A program made the translations under genes and the position numbers. A stretch of 64,000 bases of DNA from Anastrepha obliqua. Its lineage: Eukaryota; Arthropoda; Insecta; Diptera; Tephritidae. The stretch is taken from positions 82,276,001 to 82,340,000 of the forward strand of contig NC_072895.1 of assembly GCF_027943255.1 (NCBI RefSeq), given 5' to 3'. The notes under the pieces were generated by a model that had not been told where the DNA came from, did not search any database, and worked only from the letters and a program-made list of their open reading frames with translations. This document shows positions 34,445-46,509 of the stretch, piece by piece (positions within the stretch are counted from its first letter, which is position 1; each line of letters begins with the position of its first letter).

Positions 34445-34729
34445 ATACATATATGTACTTGTGTTCATCAGGGCGTATAAGTTTTTTACCACATTCAGAT
34501 TCTACGTAATATTAGAAAAATAACAAAAAAACCTCTTTAGCACAACTCAAATTTTAAAAGAAACCAACTTTGATTACCACAAAGTGAATATAGAGATTTA
34601 TATAATATTTTCTTGAGTTCCAAGAATATTATTTTTTTTATAAAAACTTGTACTTGCGAGTTTCAAGTTTTTCTTTGATTTATAAACCTATAATGTGTTT
34701 GTCTTAGGATTTTTTAAATAAAAAATATA

Positions 34730-35972
34730 TTGGGTAGTCGAAAAAGTCTTTTCGTATTTCTAGTCAAACTTCAACTCATTTTTTTTTTATATTTATAATG
34801 AACTTTACTAAACCAAATATGTACCATTTTGGTCGACCACCATTTTTCTTCTAGAGACATTATTCCATCAGTGTAAAACTTTTGTGGTTTCTCGGCGAAA
34901 AACTGCGACAAGTAATTTTCACAGGCTTCTCTTGAAGCCAACTTTACTCCATTAAGGGAGTTCTGCATTGACCGAAACAAATGGTAGTCCGATGGTGCAA
35001 GGTCAGGGCTATATGGTGGATGCATCAAAACTTCCCAGCCATGCTTTCCCAGTTTTTGCCGAGTCATCAAAGATGTGTGTGACCTAGCGTTGTCCTGATG
35101 GAAGACGACGCCCTTTCTGCTGATCAGTTCTGGCCGTTTTTTTTTCGATTGCTTGCTTCAATCTCATCAGTTGTTGACAGTAAAGTGTAGAATCAATCGT
35201 TCGAGCAGGCTGGAGCAGCTCATAGTGGATGATTCCTTTCCAATCCCACCAAACACACAGCACAACCTTTCGAGGCGTCAATCCTGGCTTTGCGACCATT
35301 TGTTGAGCTTCACCACCCTTGCACCATGATCTTCTTCGCACATTATTGTCGTATTTGATCCACTTTTCGTCTGCTGTTACCCTGCGCTTCAGAAATGGTT
35401 CGATTTTATTTCGTTTCAGCAAAGAATCGCAGATGTTAATTCGGTCTATTAAATTTTTCACAGACAATTCATGTGGCCCCCAAACATCGAGCTTCTTTTT
35501 GTAACCAGCCTTTTTTAAGTGGTTCAAAACCATTTGATGATGAATGTTTAGTGCCTTGGCGATGTCATGGCAGCTTATGTGACGGTCCTGGTCAATCTTT
35601 TCCATAATTTCATCGACTTTTTCAACGAAATTTCCAGAACGGAAGCGAGCGAACATTGTTGTGCTACACGAACTGATACAGCATTGTCTCCGTAAACTTC
35701 ACAAATTTCATTAGTGGCTTGCGTGGCATTCTTCCCTTTTTTATACAAAAATTTCAAAATATAGCTAATTTCTTCAATATTTTCACTCAGTTTTGAACAG
35801 CTATAACTTTTTTTCAACTTCTCCGAATTTAATTTTTTTTGGTTAAATGAAGCTTAAAATGTCACCTTCCTAACACCATATGACATGACACAATGTGATT
35901 GGTAGCACTGGAGATAGATGACTCCAACGACATCTATTGACAAAATACGAAAAGACTTTTTCGACTACCCAA
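34730..35972 (-). mobile_element. Full-length mariner (DD34D), second family
   Basis: 1243 bp with well-matched inverted ends (TTGGGTAGTCGAAAAAGTCT at the left, the complement at the right, about 28 bp in all), bordered by TA (34728-34729, 35973-35974). The transposase is spread over three frames. The right TA is also the left TA of the next element, at 35975. Confidence 0.92.
34771..35817 (-). pseudogene. Mariner transposase, three frames
   Basis: Frame 1 (from 35815) reads ISYILKFLYKKGKNATQATN, then NEICEVYGDNAVSVRVAQQ. After a shift, frame 2 gives FARFRSGNF, a short deletion, then KVDEIMEKIDQDRHISCHDI, KKAGYKKKLDVWGPHEL and VTADEKWIKYDNN (first Asp), then LCVWWDWKGIIHYELLQPAR. A further shift near 35130 leads to VVFHQDNARSHTSL (second Asp) and YSPDLAPSDYHLF (third Asp, 34 residues between). 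The C-terminus ends in the 34771 region. The active-site codons persist but no continuous protein can be made. Confidence 0.9.
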
Positions 35973-35974
35973 TA

Positions 35975-36556
35975 TTAGCTTGGGGACAAGGAAATCCATT
36001 ATTTTCTTGATAGATAAATGTGATCGTGTCTAGTAGAGTATCGATCAAACAACTCAAAGTTTATGCTCATTGTCAGGGAGACCTCTTCTCCTTTTTTCCA
36101 CCCCTGGTTCCTTTTTGTCTCCTTTCCCGTCTCCTCCCCGTGTATGGTATCACAACGGATACATTTTGAATGTTTGGCCAAGTATTCTCCTATTTTTGCT
36201 ATTTTTGGTTTGTTCCATTCTGTTGCGAGTTACAGGGTGTTAATAATGGAACTCAACATATAGTAGAAAAAACTCGCCACATTTTACAGTTTTTCTTTCA
36301 TAAAGGCGAAAATGCAACCCAGGCCTCTGAAATTTTGTTTATGGTGCCGAAGCTGAATCAGCTAATTACATGAAATTTTTCGTCGACTCCGTCCAGGCAT
36401 TTTTGATGTTAACGAAAATGTCGATAAAATTACAGAACTATTCGAAGTTGACCGACATGTTGGTAGTCGTAACATCGCTCAAGAGCTTAAGAACGACCAT
36501 AAAACAGTTTTAAACCATTCATGCAAAAATAATGGATTCCTTTTTCCCCAAACTAA
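35975..36556 (+). mobile_element. Internally deleted mariner-like element, abutting
   Basis: 582 bp with ends TTAGCTTGGGGACAAGGAAA and (reverse strand) TTAGTTTGGGGAAAAAGGAA, between TA (35973-35974) and TA (36557-36558). The plus-strand relic near 36240 reads NGTQHIVEKTRHILQFFFHK and GENATQASE, then NVDKITELF and VDRHVGSRNIAQEL. Only the N-terminal transposase part remains and no catalytic Asp block is present. The closest relative is the inverted copy at 55641-56151. Confidence 0.8.
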
Positions 36557-36558
36557 TA

Positions 36559-37335
36559 TATCAAAAATGTATATTTTTTTTGCTTGCGCTGTAGACCACT
36601 TTCGTCCATATAAAGACTTCTTCTCTTACTTTACATGGAAGAAATTTCTCAACATCGAGTAAGGAAACAATTTTCAAAAATCAGCTTCATTTTTAAGTGA
36701 CTTCAAACTTTCACTAAAACTGAGTGGACTATAAAGCTACTTACCCAGGACTTCTTTTAAAATTCTGTTTAAATGTGAAAAATTTTGTACAAAGCTTGGA
36801 GCTTTAATCTAAAGTGGTTTTATGATACAGTAAACCATAGTTTTAGGTTAACAAATATTGTAGAAATCTAAAGTGACTTACACTGAAGAGCAAAACTGTA
36901 ATAAAATGTAATACTTTCTATTTCAACACATTTTTTAGGCATGTTTTAACAAATCAAATATTTTTTTTAGATTCATTCAAATTCGGGGGTGCTCAAAATT
37001 AATTTGAGAGCTTTGTTCAAATGAACTCCTTTATTAAAAAAAAACGAAATAAATAAACAAAAAATTCCATACGAATTGACACACCCTAACGCACATATGT
37101 ATATGTGTGCATGCGCGCTCAAATTTCATTATACAATAGTTTAGACGAATGCCCTGCAGGGAAATTAACTGGTTCCGTGATGTCGTAGCGCAGACAGATA
37201 AGATGTTCACTGCGTTAAGTAACTATAACTCATTGACAAGTTTTTCTAATTTATTCTTAATTATTTTTTTTTTTTAGTTTTTATCGGAATGGAATTCCTT
37301 TTCCTCAAAAGAGTGATGCCTATAATTGAAAACTG
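36559..37335. other. AT-rich non-coding stretch
   Basis: No gene or element recognised. Confidence 0.4.
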
Positions 37336-37339
37336 AAAT

Positions 37340-38500
37340 ATAATTCCACATCACCAGGTTTCAGGAAAAAACGCAGTACCATCGAACAGGTACACAGAAT
37401 TGTAAGTAATATTCACAAAGCATTCGAACACAAAACATATTACACAGCGGCATTTCTCGATATACTTCAAGCCTTTGACGGAGTTTGGCATGGTGGCTTA
37501 CTCTATAAAATAAAAGAGACTATTCCAATAAATTATTACGTATTTATTAAGTCCTGCCTCAAAAATCGATATTTGTTTGTCAAACAAGGCGAAGTACCGT
37601 CTGAACAACGTGAAAGTTCAGCTGGTGTACCCCAAGGCAGTATTATGGGCCCCATTCTATACTTGCTATATACTTATGATCTACCAACTGCCGAAGAAAC
37701 ACCAGTTGGAACGTTCGCGGATGACACTGCCGTACTCACAATTCACTCCCACCCCCATGTGGCTTCCCAAAAACTACAGAAAGGACTTGATAAATAAACT
37801 CAATGGTTGAAAGAATGGCGCGTTAACCCAAACGAGACAAAATCTTCCCAAGTCACTTTTACACTAAAGAAAAAAATTTGCCCACCCATTAAGCTCAATA
37901 ATATAATCATACTCGGCATGCATCAAACTCGGCATCTCGGCATGATTTTGAAACCAATATTTTCACCAAACGGAAGGCTCTGGGAATAAAACTCAGAAGC
38001 CTATATGGGTTACTACATTGAAATTCTCATGTTCCTCTCTAAAGTAAGCTCTCACTTTACTCAGCTATCTTGAAACCGATATGGACATATGACATCCAAC
38101 TTTGGGGCACTGCAGCTAACTCAAACATCGAAATACTTCAAAGATTTCAGTGGAAAACCCTCAGAATGATCTCAAACGCCCCTTATTACATCACAAATGC
38201 ACAAATTTTCGTGATCTTAAAGCACCCACAATAATTGAAGAAATAAGAAAATTTGCCACATTACACAATACACGACGACAATCGCACTCCAACCCTCTTG
38301 CCACAGAAATAATTGCAAGTCCCATAAACTTCACCTGACTCAAGCGAAAATCTACAGACTTCATATGATAATAAATTATTTATCATAGAATTATATTAGT
38401 AAATAGTTGCATTATCCCATAGATGCCTCGTAAATTAATTAAATAGCGTTAAGTAAAAATATTGCATTAAAAAGAAAGATCGCAATAAAGATATGAATTT
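37340..38500 (+). pseudogene. Jockey-clade LINE ORF2: reverse transcriptase to 3' end
   Basis: Blocks in order: [20 protein letters not shown] in a shifted frame, [20 protein letters not shown] (first catalytic Asp context degraded from DVxxAFD), [44 protein letters not shown] (catalytic FADD intact), KLQKGLDK then stop, QWLKEWRVNPNETKS, and decayed tail blocks to about 38340. The 3' end is AT-rich with AATAAAGATATGAA near 38490. It is 5'-truncated and carries several frameshifts. It is similar to, but distinct from, the families at 42350 and 59031. Confidence 0.82.
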
Positions 38501-39535
38501 AACAAAAAAAATTATTTTTATATATGAATATATGGTTCATTTCTTGCAAAACAAATATAATTCAAGATTCAAACACAGTACCAAAAAAATTTAAATTTAC
38601 ATCAAAATTTCAAATTATTTCATTAACATTTTTAGAAGGGTTTTGTGAATGCAATTGTATATACTATATTACACTGAAGAATAACGCATACCTGGAATAC
38701 CAGAAAAAAACTTTTAAGTCCAGAATTTGACTTATGAGAAAGTAAGGGAACAAATATGGCGAAGTGTAATACTTTTAAGCAAATGCAATTCGCTCTGCCA
38801 GCCAGTTTGATATTAGCAAAAACTCATCGGTTTCTCACTAAATATCTATTTCACCAGTCTACATTTTTCCTACGGGAAAGCTACAGTTTCAAATGCCTTA
38901 CGCATAATGATAGCTATGTTTTTTTAGTTTCCAAATGGCCGAAAAGCGGCCGAAAGTAGCAGAAAAATGGTGAGACGCACTTTAATACAAAAATAATGCC
39001 AGAATAAAAAATCATTGCGGGTATCAGAGAACAACGCAAAAACGATTCATTCACCACTTGTAAATTAGACTAAAAGCTTAAAATGGCGAAGGCGGCGAAA
39101 TATTCGAACAACAAAAGCAGTTGATAATGAAATTCCAAGTGCGCGGCTTATACACATGCGAATTGTACGAGAAGTGGAACCATCCCGCCAAGTGAAAAAT
39201 CTCCGAGGCGCATTGAATTAAATGCGAATAAAAAAATATTAGCTAAAGGAAAAACTTCGAAGGTATCCTTTCTTTTGACAAGGGAGCAGACAGCAATGCC
39301 AGGTATTTAAAATAATGAGGCCCCAAAGGAGAAATTAGTGGCGAAAAGGGTATGAAATGATGTGCGCATGAAAGTCGAATTTAAAAATTGATGAAGACAA
39401 AAACTTTTTAAGGCAGATGTAGCAACGTTTCATGTGCGTTGACGAACAAAAAATAAGGCAGACATTTTTTTCTTTTAATTTTTACAGTAGAAATCGTTGC
39501 GTTGTGAAAGAATTTCCATTACAAACAAATCTGGA
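38501..39535. other. AT-rich non-coding stretch
   Basis: No gene recognised; short frames only. Confidence 0.4.
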
Positions 39536-39539
39536 AGTC

Positions 39540-39930
39540 GTGCTGAGTAAAGGTGCTGCTAAAGCACAGTTTAAAAAATCTGGAAGCCAAATTTTTTTTA
39601 CAGAATATCAGAAATATTTGAAGGAGTTTAACTGTTTTGATAAATTTCATTACAGGAACTACATATATACTTGTTGTTGTTATCGAATATTAAATTTATT
39701 GTTAAATCTAAAATATCTAGCTCTGGTATACCATCTGGAGGAGAAGTTTGCTAGTAACCGAATAGATGTTGCTAATCTTTTTGCTGATTTTTTTTGTTAA
39801 AATTTTTCTATGCCATCCGATTCTTCAATAAACTCACATCTCAATTTTGGCTCTCAGATTTTGTCATCCGATGATGTCTCATACCGGACCGCTAAGCTTA
39901 AATCGTCTTTAGGTGGTTTATTATTTTAAT
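39540..39930 (+). pseudogene. LINE fragment related to the element at 30325
   Basis: Reads FKKSGSQIFFTEYQKYLKEF, NCFDKFHYRNYI and ANLFADFFC (the LFADFF block also found in the 30325 copy), with the FWRFVKSK block replaced by decayed sequence. Only the linker between endonuclease and reverse transcriptase is preserved. It is a second, more decayed copy of that family or a close one. Confidence 0.6.
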
Positions 39931-40364
39931 ATTCCGCTAAAAAACCTACGCCTATTACTCCCTTTTTATGCTACTAATTGGAAAGCTGAGTAGACACTTA
40001 TGCCCAAATTTGTGAATTAAATAAGATTTCGAGTTTTATATCAATTGATTTTTCTTTAGGGAAATATGAATTTGCTAATACTTAAAATTCTTATTTTTAA
40101 TCTCTTACTTTCCTAATTTTTGGTGGTTTCAGCAAAAAATTTCCGACTAGAAAATATTCTTAAAAATGTTGATATAAAATCGCTAAATTCAATTATTTCT
40201 GATTAGTAATACAGAGTGTTTATGTGTAGTAAAAATATAATATTATTTTATTCATATTTAATGGACTCCAAGTATTAAGTTAGCGAATTTATAGTGTATT
40301 TTATTATTTATTATATTTATTATTAATTTCAGATATAGCTGAGAGCATAAATAAAATAAATAAA

Positions 40365-40605
40365 TAATTGGCGCGTACAGTTCTGGTAGAAGTTTGTCCG
40401 AGCTCCTCCTCCTATTTGTGGTTTGCGTATTTGATGATAGAGAGTTTTGAAAGAGAGAGTTTTAATCCAACTTCGAACAGCAGATATTTTTATGAGAAGC
40501 TTTTTTATTGCAGAAATACACTCGGGGACTTGCCTTTGCCGCCCGAGGGACGACCGCTATTAGAAAAAACTAATTATTTAATATCGACGTGTCACAGTAC
40601 AATAG
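40365..40605 (-). repeat. tRNA-derived SINE, copy D (head truncated)
   Basis: The plus strand begins AATTGGCGCGTACAG after an AAATAAATAAATA run, then has the family body (GAGCTCCTCCTCCTATTTGT, TTTTTATGAGAAGCTTTTT, GAGGGACGACCGCTATTAGA) but loses the A/B box head after about 40605. It is older or truncated relative to copy C. Confidence 0.72.
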
Positions 40606-40649
40606 AGAAAACCAAGAATCGTGCACTGATTAAATTTTTATTTTTATAA

Positions 40650-41625
40650 GGTTTAAAAGATTAAGGTTCAAAAGAAATTTATGAACCAATGTTGAAGGTG
40701 TATAAGGACTTTTTGCCAGGACTTTAGTATAGTAGAAAGATGGATTGCTGAATTTAAACGTGGTCATACAAGCTTTGAAGGAGATCCACGTCAGTGACGT
40801 CCAAAAACAGCAATAACACCAGAAACCGTAGAAAAATACAGAATGTCGTATTGCAAAATCGTCGAGTGACTGAGAGGGATTTAGTTGAAGCCCCAGGCAT
40901 CTCATTGTGCAGGGTAAGCAATATTTCGACTGCAGTAGTGGGTTTCAGAATGGGTGCCGCACAAATGGAACAATGGAACAAAAACACATTCGAATGCGAT
41001 ATTCTCAACAACACTTAGAGCATTTTCGAAAGGATAAAGTTTATTTTGTGCGTCGATTCGTCACTATGGAGGAGACTTAGGTCTATCACCATGATCTTAA
41101 ATGAAAACAAGAGGCTAAAGAGTGGTGTGAACCTGGTTCTTCGGCCAGAAATCGGCCAGGCAAGTGTTAGCATAGGTTTTCTGAGATGCGAATGGAATTT
41201 TGTTTGTGGATTATTTGCAAACTGATAGAGCAATAAATTCGGAGTATTATTGTAGCCTTTTAGACCAACTGAAGTAAAAAATTTATGAAAAAGCCTCAAT
41301 TGGCTAAAGAAAAAAACATATTCTTACTAATACAATGCACCGTGTCACAAGAACATTTTGACAAAGGCTAAATGGTGCGTAGATGCGAATTGTTGTAGCA
41401 TCCACTGTATTCACCAGGTTTTTTCCTCTAGCGACTTTTATCTGTTTAGAGATCTAATAAAATTCAAGAGTGAAAAGCGTTTTTCATCAAATGATGAGGT
41501 CGTAACAGCTGTTGAAGCATATTTTGCAGCCCTTCCAGATTTCCAATTCACGGATGGAATTCATAAATCGGAATCGAAAAAAGTGTACTGATGTTCAGGG
41601 AGATTTAAAAAAAAATGTGTTTTTC
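40650..41625 (+). pseudogene. Mariner transposase remnant, third family
   Basis: Frames contain VERWIAEFKRGHTSFEGDPR, PKTAITPETVEK, QNVVLQNRRVTERDLVEAPG, a decayed first catalytic region (RRFVTMEET then stop, where MDETW is usual), QEAKEW and, after a deletion of the second Asp region, EKRFSSNDEVVTAVEAYFAA near 41475. The C-terminus is near 41590. The second Asp is lost and no continuous frame exceeds about 80 codons. Terminal repeats are not evident; the left end abuts a SINE. Confidence 0.75.
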
Positions 41626-42349
41626 TTATCGAACTGCTAAACTTATTGGACAGCCACTGTTTACTATAAATCAGGCAAATATCGGGCAAGCAATACGATG
41701 ATGTTACCAAAAATTCACTACGAGTTGGTGGCAATTGTTAGAAATCGTTTTGTAAAATTTCTCTGTTTTTATAACAGAATTCTTTTAGTAAGAATTTGCA
41801 TTGAAGTAAAAAAATAAGTTTCCAGCCTAAATAGAGCTGGTACAATGAATTATTTAAAATAATTAGCCGAACCAAATATTCGGGAGTTTCTAAAATGTTG
41901 GTCCCTTAAAAAAATATTTGAATAAAAAAACTCGTTCTGTTCTATATACCTCTTTTTCTTGAAAATCAAAATTTTAGCTCCATATGTAGTGCTAGAGTGA
42001 TTTAGTGAAATATGAGATGATTTTTTTAGGTATAGAAATACGTTTTCGGTGTTTAATAACAGATGATACCACCTAAAATTTGTTTTAAATTTATCAATTA
42101 GCTCGAAGTGGAGCATGAAAAATATTAAATGTTTGAACATTTGCAAACAACATGAACTCCAAATATTTATTACTCTATCAGTTTCTACCGCCGGACAAAG
42201 GAATTTCTGATAAGCTACTTTCGCTCAGCGGAGTATACTTAAGACTTTTAATTTGTTACTTCAAAAGTACTTTTACGAACAATACGCCTAATGTAAACCT
42301 TTTCCCGACCCACGCAAAAAAAGATCCATGCAAACCAAAAAATAAAACA
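41626..42349. other. AT-rich non-coding stretch
   Basis: No gene or element recognised. Confidence 0.4.
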
Positions 42350-43809
42350 ATGCAAATGTAAGAGAACTGATCCTAAGAAGTCGCCAGGATACGACCTAAT
42401 AACTGGAAAAATTTTAAGAGAACTCCCAGAGAAGGGGCTTATCTATATAAGGAACTTGTTCAATCAAATCTTGAACTTGAAATATTTCCCAAAAGTATGG
42501 AAAATTGCTCAAATTATCGCAATACCAAAACCATACAAAGATCCTACGCAAGTAACTTCGTACAGACCTATAAGCCTACTACCAGTATTATCAAACATTT
42601 TTTAAAAGTTACTTTTTGACAGAATCGATCCCATTATACAAAAGGACAAAATAATATTATACCTTGTCACCAATTCGGATTCAGGCAAAAACATTCCACC
42701 ATCCAACAAGTTCACAGAGTTACAAACAAAATTTTTGAAGACATCGATAAAAAACGAAGTTGTGAAGCAGTATATCTCGACGTAGCCAAAGCTTTTGACA
42801 CAGTATGGCACGCAGGACTTCTACAAAAACTCTTGACTAATTTACCAACAGACTACTACGATCTAATGAAAAGTTATATAACTGGAAGACAATTTTATGT
42901 AAAATTCGAGAATAAGTATTCTGATATACTAACAATGGAAGCAGGTGTACCGCAAGGTAGTGTCCTTGGGCCGCTTCTTTACCTTCTTTACACAGCTGAT
43001 ATCCCTACACCGGCAACTAAGAATTTTCTAATAGCAACATTTGCAGACGACACTGTCTTGCTAGCATCAGACAAAGATCCAAGAACGGCTGCTTATAAAC
43101 TTCAGGAATTACTTGACAACACCACTCAATTGTTCGAGAAATGGGGAATCAAAATAAACGCAGATAAAACCGCCCACGTCACATACACTAACAAGAGAAA
43201 AAAACAATACAATCCAATATTCATAAAGAATAAACACATACACCACGACACAAGGGCAAAATACTTGGGTATGATTATAGACAATAATCTTAACTGGAAG
43301 TTACACATTGGACAAAAACGACGCGAAATCAAGACTAGGTTTAAACAACTTCATTGGCTTTTGGGAACAAATTCATCGCTCTCAGTAGAAAATAAGATAC
43401 TAATATAATATACAAGCAGAGTGGTATATACTAAATGATAATATCCATCGAGAGCTTAAAATAAAAACAGTCCATGAAGAAATACGCAACAACAGCTAAG
43501 ACACACAAACCGACTACTAGAACATTCTAACAGGGAAATTCGGCAACTTCCATTAAAAGAGGAAACCGAGACGAGGAGGCTTAAGTGCAAACGACGAACT
43601 GACCTGCAGATGTAAATGGTGTCACAATTTTATGAATATATTTATTCATTAAATAATAAAATTAATTAAATAACGAGTTAATTTTTTTTTTTCTTAGAAA
43701 AATGTATATAGTGGTATTGGCTTCTAGATACTGTTGAAACCCAAAAACAAAGAAAAATTGTAAATATTTTAAGTTGAAATAGAAACAATAATAAAGGGTA
43801 AAAAAAAAG
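42350..43809 (+). mobile_element. Jockey-clade LINE, 5'-truncated copy 1
   Basis: Starts in the reverse transcriptase (KKSPGYDLITGKILRELPEK, VTSYRPISLLPVLSN) and carries an open stretch 42833-43405 with YITGRQFYVKFENKYSD, AGVPQGSVLGPLLYLLYTAD, TFADDTVLLASDKD (catalytic) and RAKYLGMIIDNNLNWKLHI. A one-base loss near 42655 shifts the upstream part. A deletion of about 130 bp near 43405 removes the IYKVIITPIWKNGSELW region retained in copy 2 (59031-61065). The 3' end ends in a poly(A) run at 43801-43809. The near-identical protein with copy 2 implies recent activity. Confidence 0.9.
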
Positions 43810-44006
43810 TTGTTACTTTACAGGCCACTGTGGCCTGAGATATCATTTAAACAATATTGAGCTCCCTGAGACCATGGACACTGAAAATTCAAGACAAATT
43901 CTCTGTGAATGTGCTGCATAGACAGAAAAAGGCAACTGCACCGTGGTGGTATTGCCGTGCATAACTCCAGGGAGTTAAATTGTTTAAAAAGTCTTAAAAT
44001 ATAAGG
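43810..44006. other. Non-coding spacer
   Basis: Short unassigned sequence between a LINE tail and a mariner. Confidence 0.3.
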
Positions 44007-44008
44007 TA

Positions 44009-45226
44009 TTAGGAGGTTGAATTAGTTTTAAAGGTGACACACAGATGGCGCTATTTATCACTTTATCGCGTTGGCAATACTGAATATATCATCCCTAGGC
44101 TTTGTTTATCAGTATCTGTCATTTCGCTGAAGTATAAACAACGCAGTGTTTTCGTGCTCCGAGTATGTCAACTTTCGTGCCGTCGAAACGCAATTTGCGG
44201 GAAGCTTTGCTTTTCTGCTTCAATTTGAAAAAAAAAATACAGCCCAAGCCCGTGAATTGCTGTAGGAGGCCTACCCAGACCATACTCCGTCGATTTCAAA
44301 TGTGAGTACTGGTTTCGACGATTCAAAAGTGGTGATTTTCACACCGAAGACAAGGAGCGTCTTGGCCAGCCCAAAAAGTTCAAGGACGCTGAATTGGGGG
44401 AATTGGTAAACGAGGACTCGTGCCAAACCCAAGAAGAGCTTGCTGAATCATTGGGCGTTGATAAATCAACCGTTTGCAAGCGTCTAAAAGCGATGGGAAT
44501 GATCCAAAAGCAAGGACATTGGGTCCCGTACGAGTTGAAGCTGCGCGACGTCGAACGGCGATTTTTTACGTGCGAATTGCTGATCGAGCGACAAAATCGA
44601 TAACCCAAAACGCAAAAAATCATGGGGTTTGCCCGGCCACGCATCAACGTCGACGGCCAAGCAGAATATTCACGGCAAGAAAATCATGCTCTGCATTTGG
44701 TGGGATCAGGTCGGCGTCGTATATTTTGAGCTGCTCCAACCGGGCGAAACAATCACGGGGGATCGTTACCGACTGCAATTGATGCGTTTAAGCCGGGCAT
44801 TGAAAGAAAAACGGCCGGAAACGGTAAAAAGGCACGACAAGGTTATTTTGCAACATGACAACGCTCGGCCGCATGTTGCTCAACCTGTCAAAAAATACCT
44901 TGGAACGCTTGGCTGGGAAGTGTTACCCCACCCGCCGTATAGTCCAGACATAGCTCCCTCCGATTATCATTTGTTCTGGCATATGAGTCTCGATTTGGCG
45001 GACCAGCGGTTCTCCTCGTACGAGGCTACCAAAATATGGGTTGAGTCATGGATAGCCAAGCAGCGGCCAGAATTTTGGAGAAACGGCATCCGGAAATTGC
45101 CCGAAAGATGGGCGAAAGTTGTAGCTAGCGATGGTCAATACTTCGAATAAAATATTTTGTACCGTTTTTTCACAATAAAGCCCCAAATCTTCGAAAAAAA
45201 CCTTTAAAACTAATTCAACCTCCCAA
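44009..45226 (+). mobile_element. Mariner (DD34D, mauritiana-like), deleted in the catalytic core
   Basis: 1218 bp with long inverted ends (TTAGGAGGTTGAATTAGTTT at the left, its complement at the right with one change), bordered by TA (44007-44008, 45227-45228). It encodes a Mos1-like transposase split over frames. Confidence 0.92.
44163..45150 (+). pseudogene. Mos1-like mariner transposase lacking the first catalytic Asp
   Basis: An ATG near 44163 opens MSTFVPSKRNLREALLFCFN, then the frame is lost in an A run. The N-terminal half resumes with YWFRRFKSGDFHTEDKERLG, ELAESLGVDKSTVCKRLKAM and WVPYELKLRDVERR to 44603. A deletion of about 20 codons removes the FLHRIVTGDEKW block with the first Asp, and the frame shifts at DNPKRKKSWG. 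The last part (to 45150) is open: LCIWWDQVGVVYFELLQPGE, ILQHDNARPHVAQP (second Asp), PYSPDIAPSDYHLF (third, 34 between) and LPERWAKVVASDGQYFE. Confidence 0.9.
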
Positions 45227-45228
45227 TA

Positions 45229-46505
45229 ACTCAGTAGACTTTGCCCAATAGATCTCTTTTGGTCGCAGTGCGTAGAAGCCTAATAATAAATATAATAAAG
45301 ATAGTTTACTGCAGTCTCTCATTTGGCGTAATTAACAGGGAGCAAGTGGATATAAACTCATAAATAAGAGCGTTTGTAGTTTAATTTAAAAATTTTAATG
45401 CATCACTTTTATAACTTTTATTTAATTATTACGCACGAGTCAATCGCTTGATTCATTTAACCGCACTAGTATTGATTGTTGAACGAATAAAGTTGCGAAA
45501 ATCAATAACAAAATCATAAGCGCAGCGAAAACTATGTACGTGAGTATGCATGTATTTTTTATATTTACTCAAACATAGCTACTATATTCATAAAATTTAT
45601 TCTGGTGTGAAATTATTTTTCTTTTTTACGCTCGTTTGCGTCTGAATGTTGTCTGTGCGCGTCGATGTGGAAATTTATTGTATTTATGATTCATGCCGTT
45701 CAAATTTCTCCTATGTTCCAAGCCGATTTTTTTGTGTAAAATTTTTATTTTCATACAATTTCGATTAAAACTGTAACTAAATGTGCATTGATTTTTTGTT
45801 TGTTTTTGCTTTTTGCTTTTTTTGAATGAGTTATAAATCGTAAAAGTAAATAACCACCTGCTTTGGGAAGATAAAATGAAATTGAAATAAATAGAAATGC
45901 AGTTGAAGTCTAGCGAAATGTAGTTGTAATCAGGGTAGGAAATTTTGCACTACCACTAATTCGTTACTGAAAATCTTCAGTTTCTTAGTGTTTTAACTAT
46001 CCGCTTGTGGCATCAAGTATTTAGTCCACTATGGGCGTCCTTTATTTGACAAATTAATTTAATTAGAAACATAAAGTAATAACAATCAGTCAGGGTTACT
46101 TTCTTTTAGAGTAGCGATGACAAAACTTGCTTATAGAAGCTTTAGAAATTGTTCGTAAACTTTTTCGTACTCTTTTAATATCTTAAACACGAGCGAATCT
46201 TGGTTAGGTGCTTTGGTCGCCACTATGGATTCGAGCCAAGCTTTAACATACAACATCACCACCAACAAACAAACATCTTGCAGAGCCTTTTTTTCCTTCG
46301 CAGTCTTTCTGCATTGTGACTGAAGTAAAGATATGTATTTTTAAACTTCCTCTGAGTCTACTCCCAAAAATATTACGCACAATTCGATCATTTCGCGGTA
46401 GTCTACCCTTACAACCATTGCCTAATTCTGCCTTATAAAATATTAACAAAGCTTGAATGTCTGTGTCGGCAGCATGAATTGAAGAGAAGGTTTAGTGTTA
46501 CTAGA
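45229..46505. other. AT-rich non-coding stretch
   Basis: No gene or element recognised. Confidence 0.4.
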
Positions 46506-46509
46506 ATTG

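Noticed and set aside
40754..41014. Minus-strand frame over the mariner remnant
   Set aside because: Shadow of the plus-strand mariner blocks.
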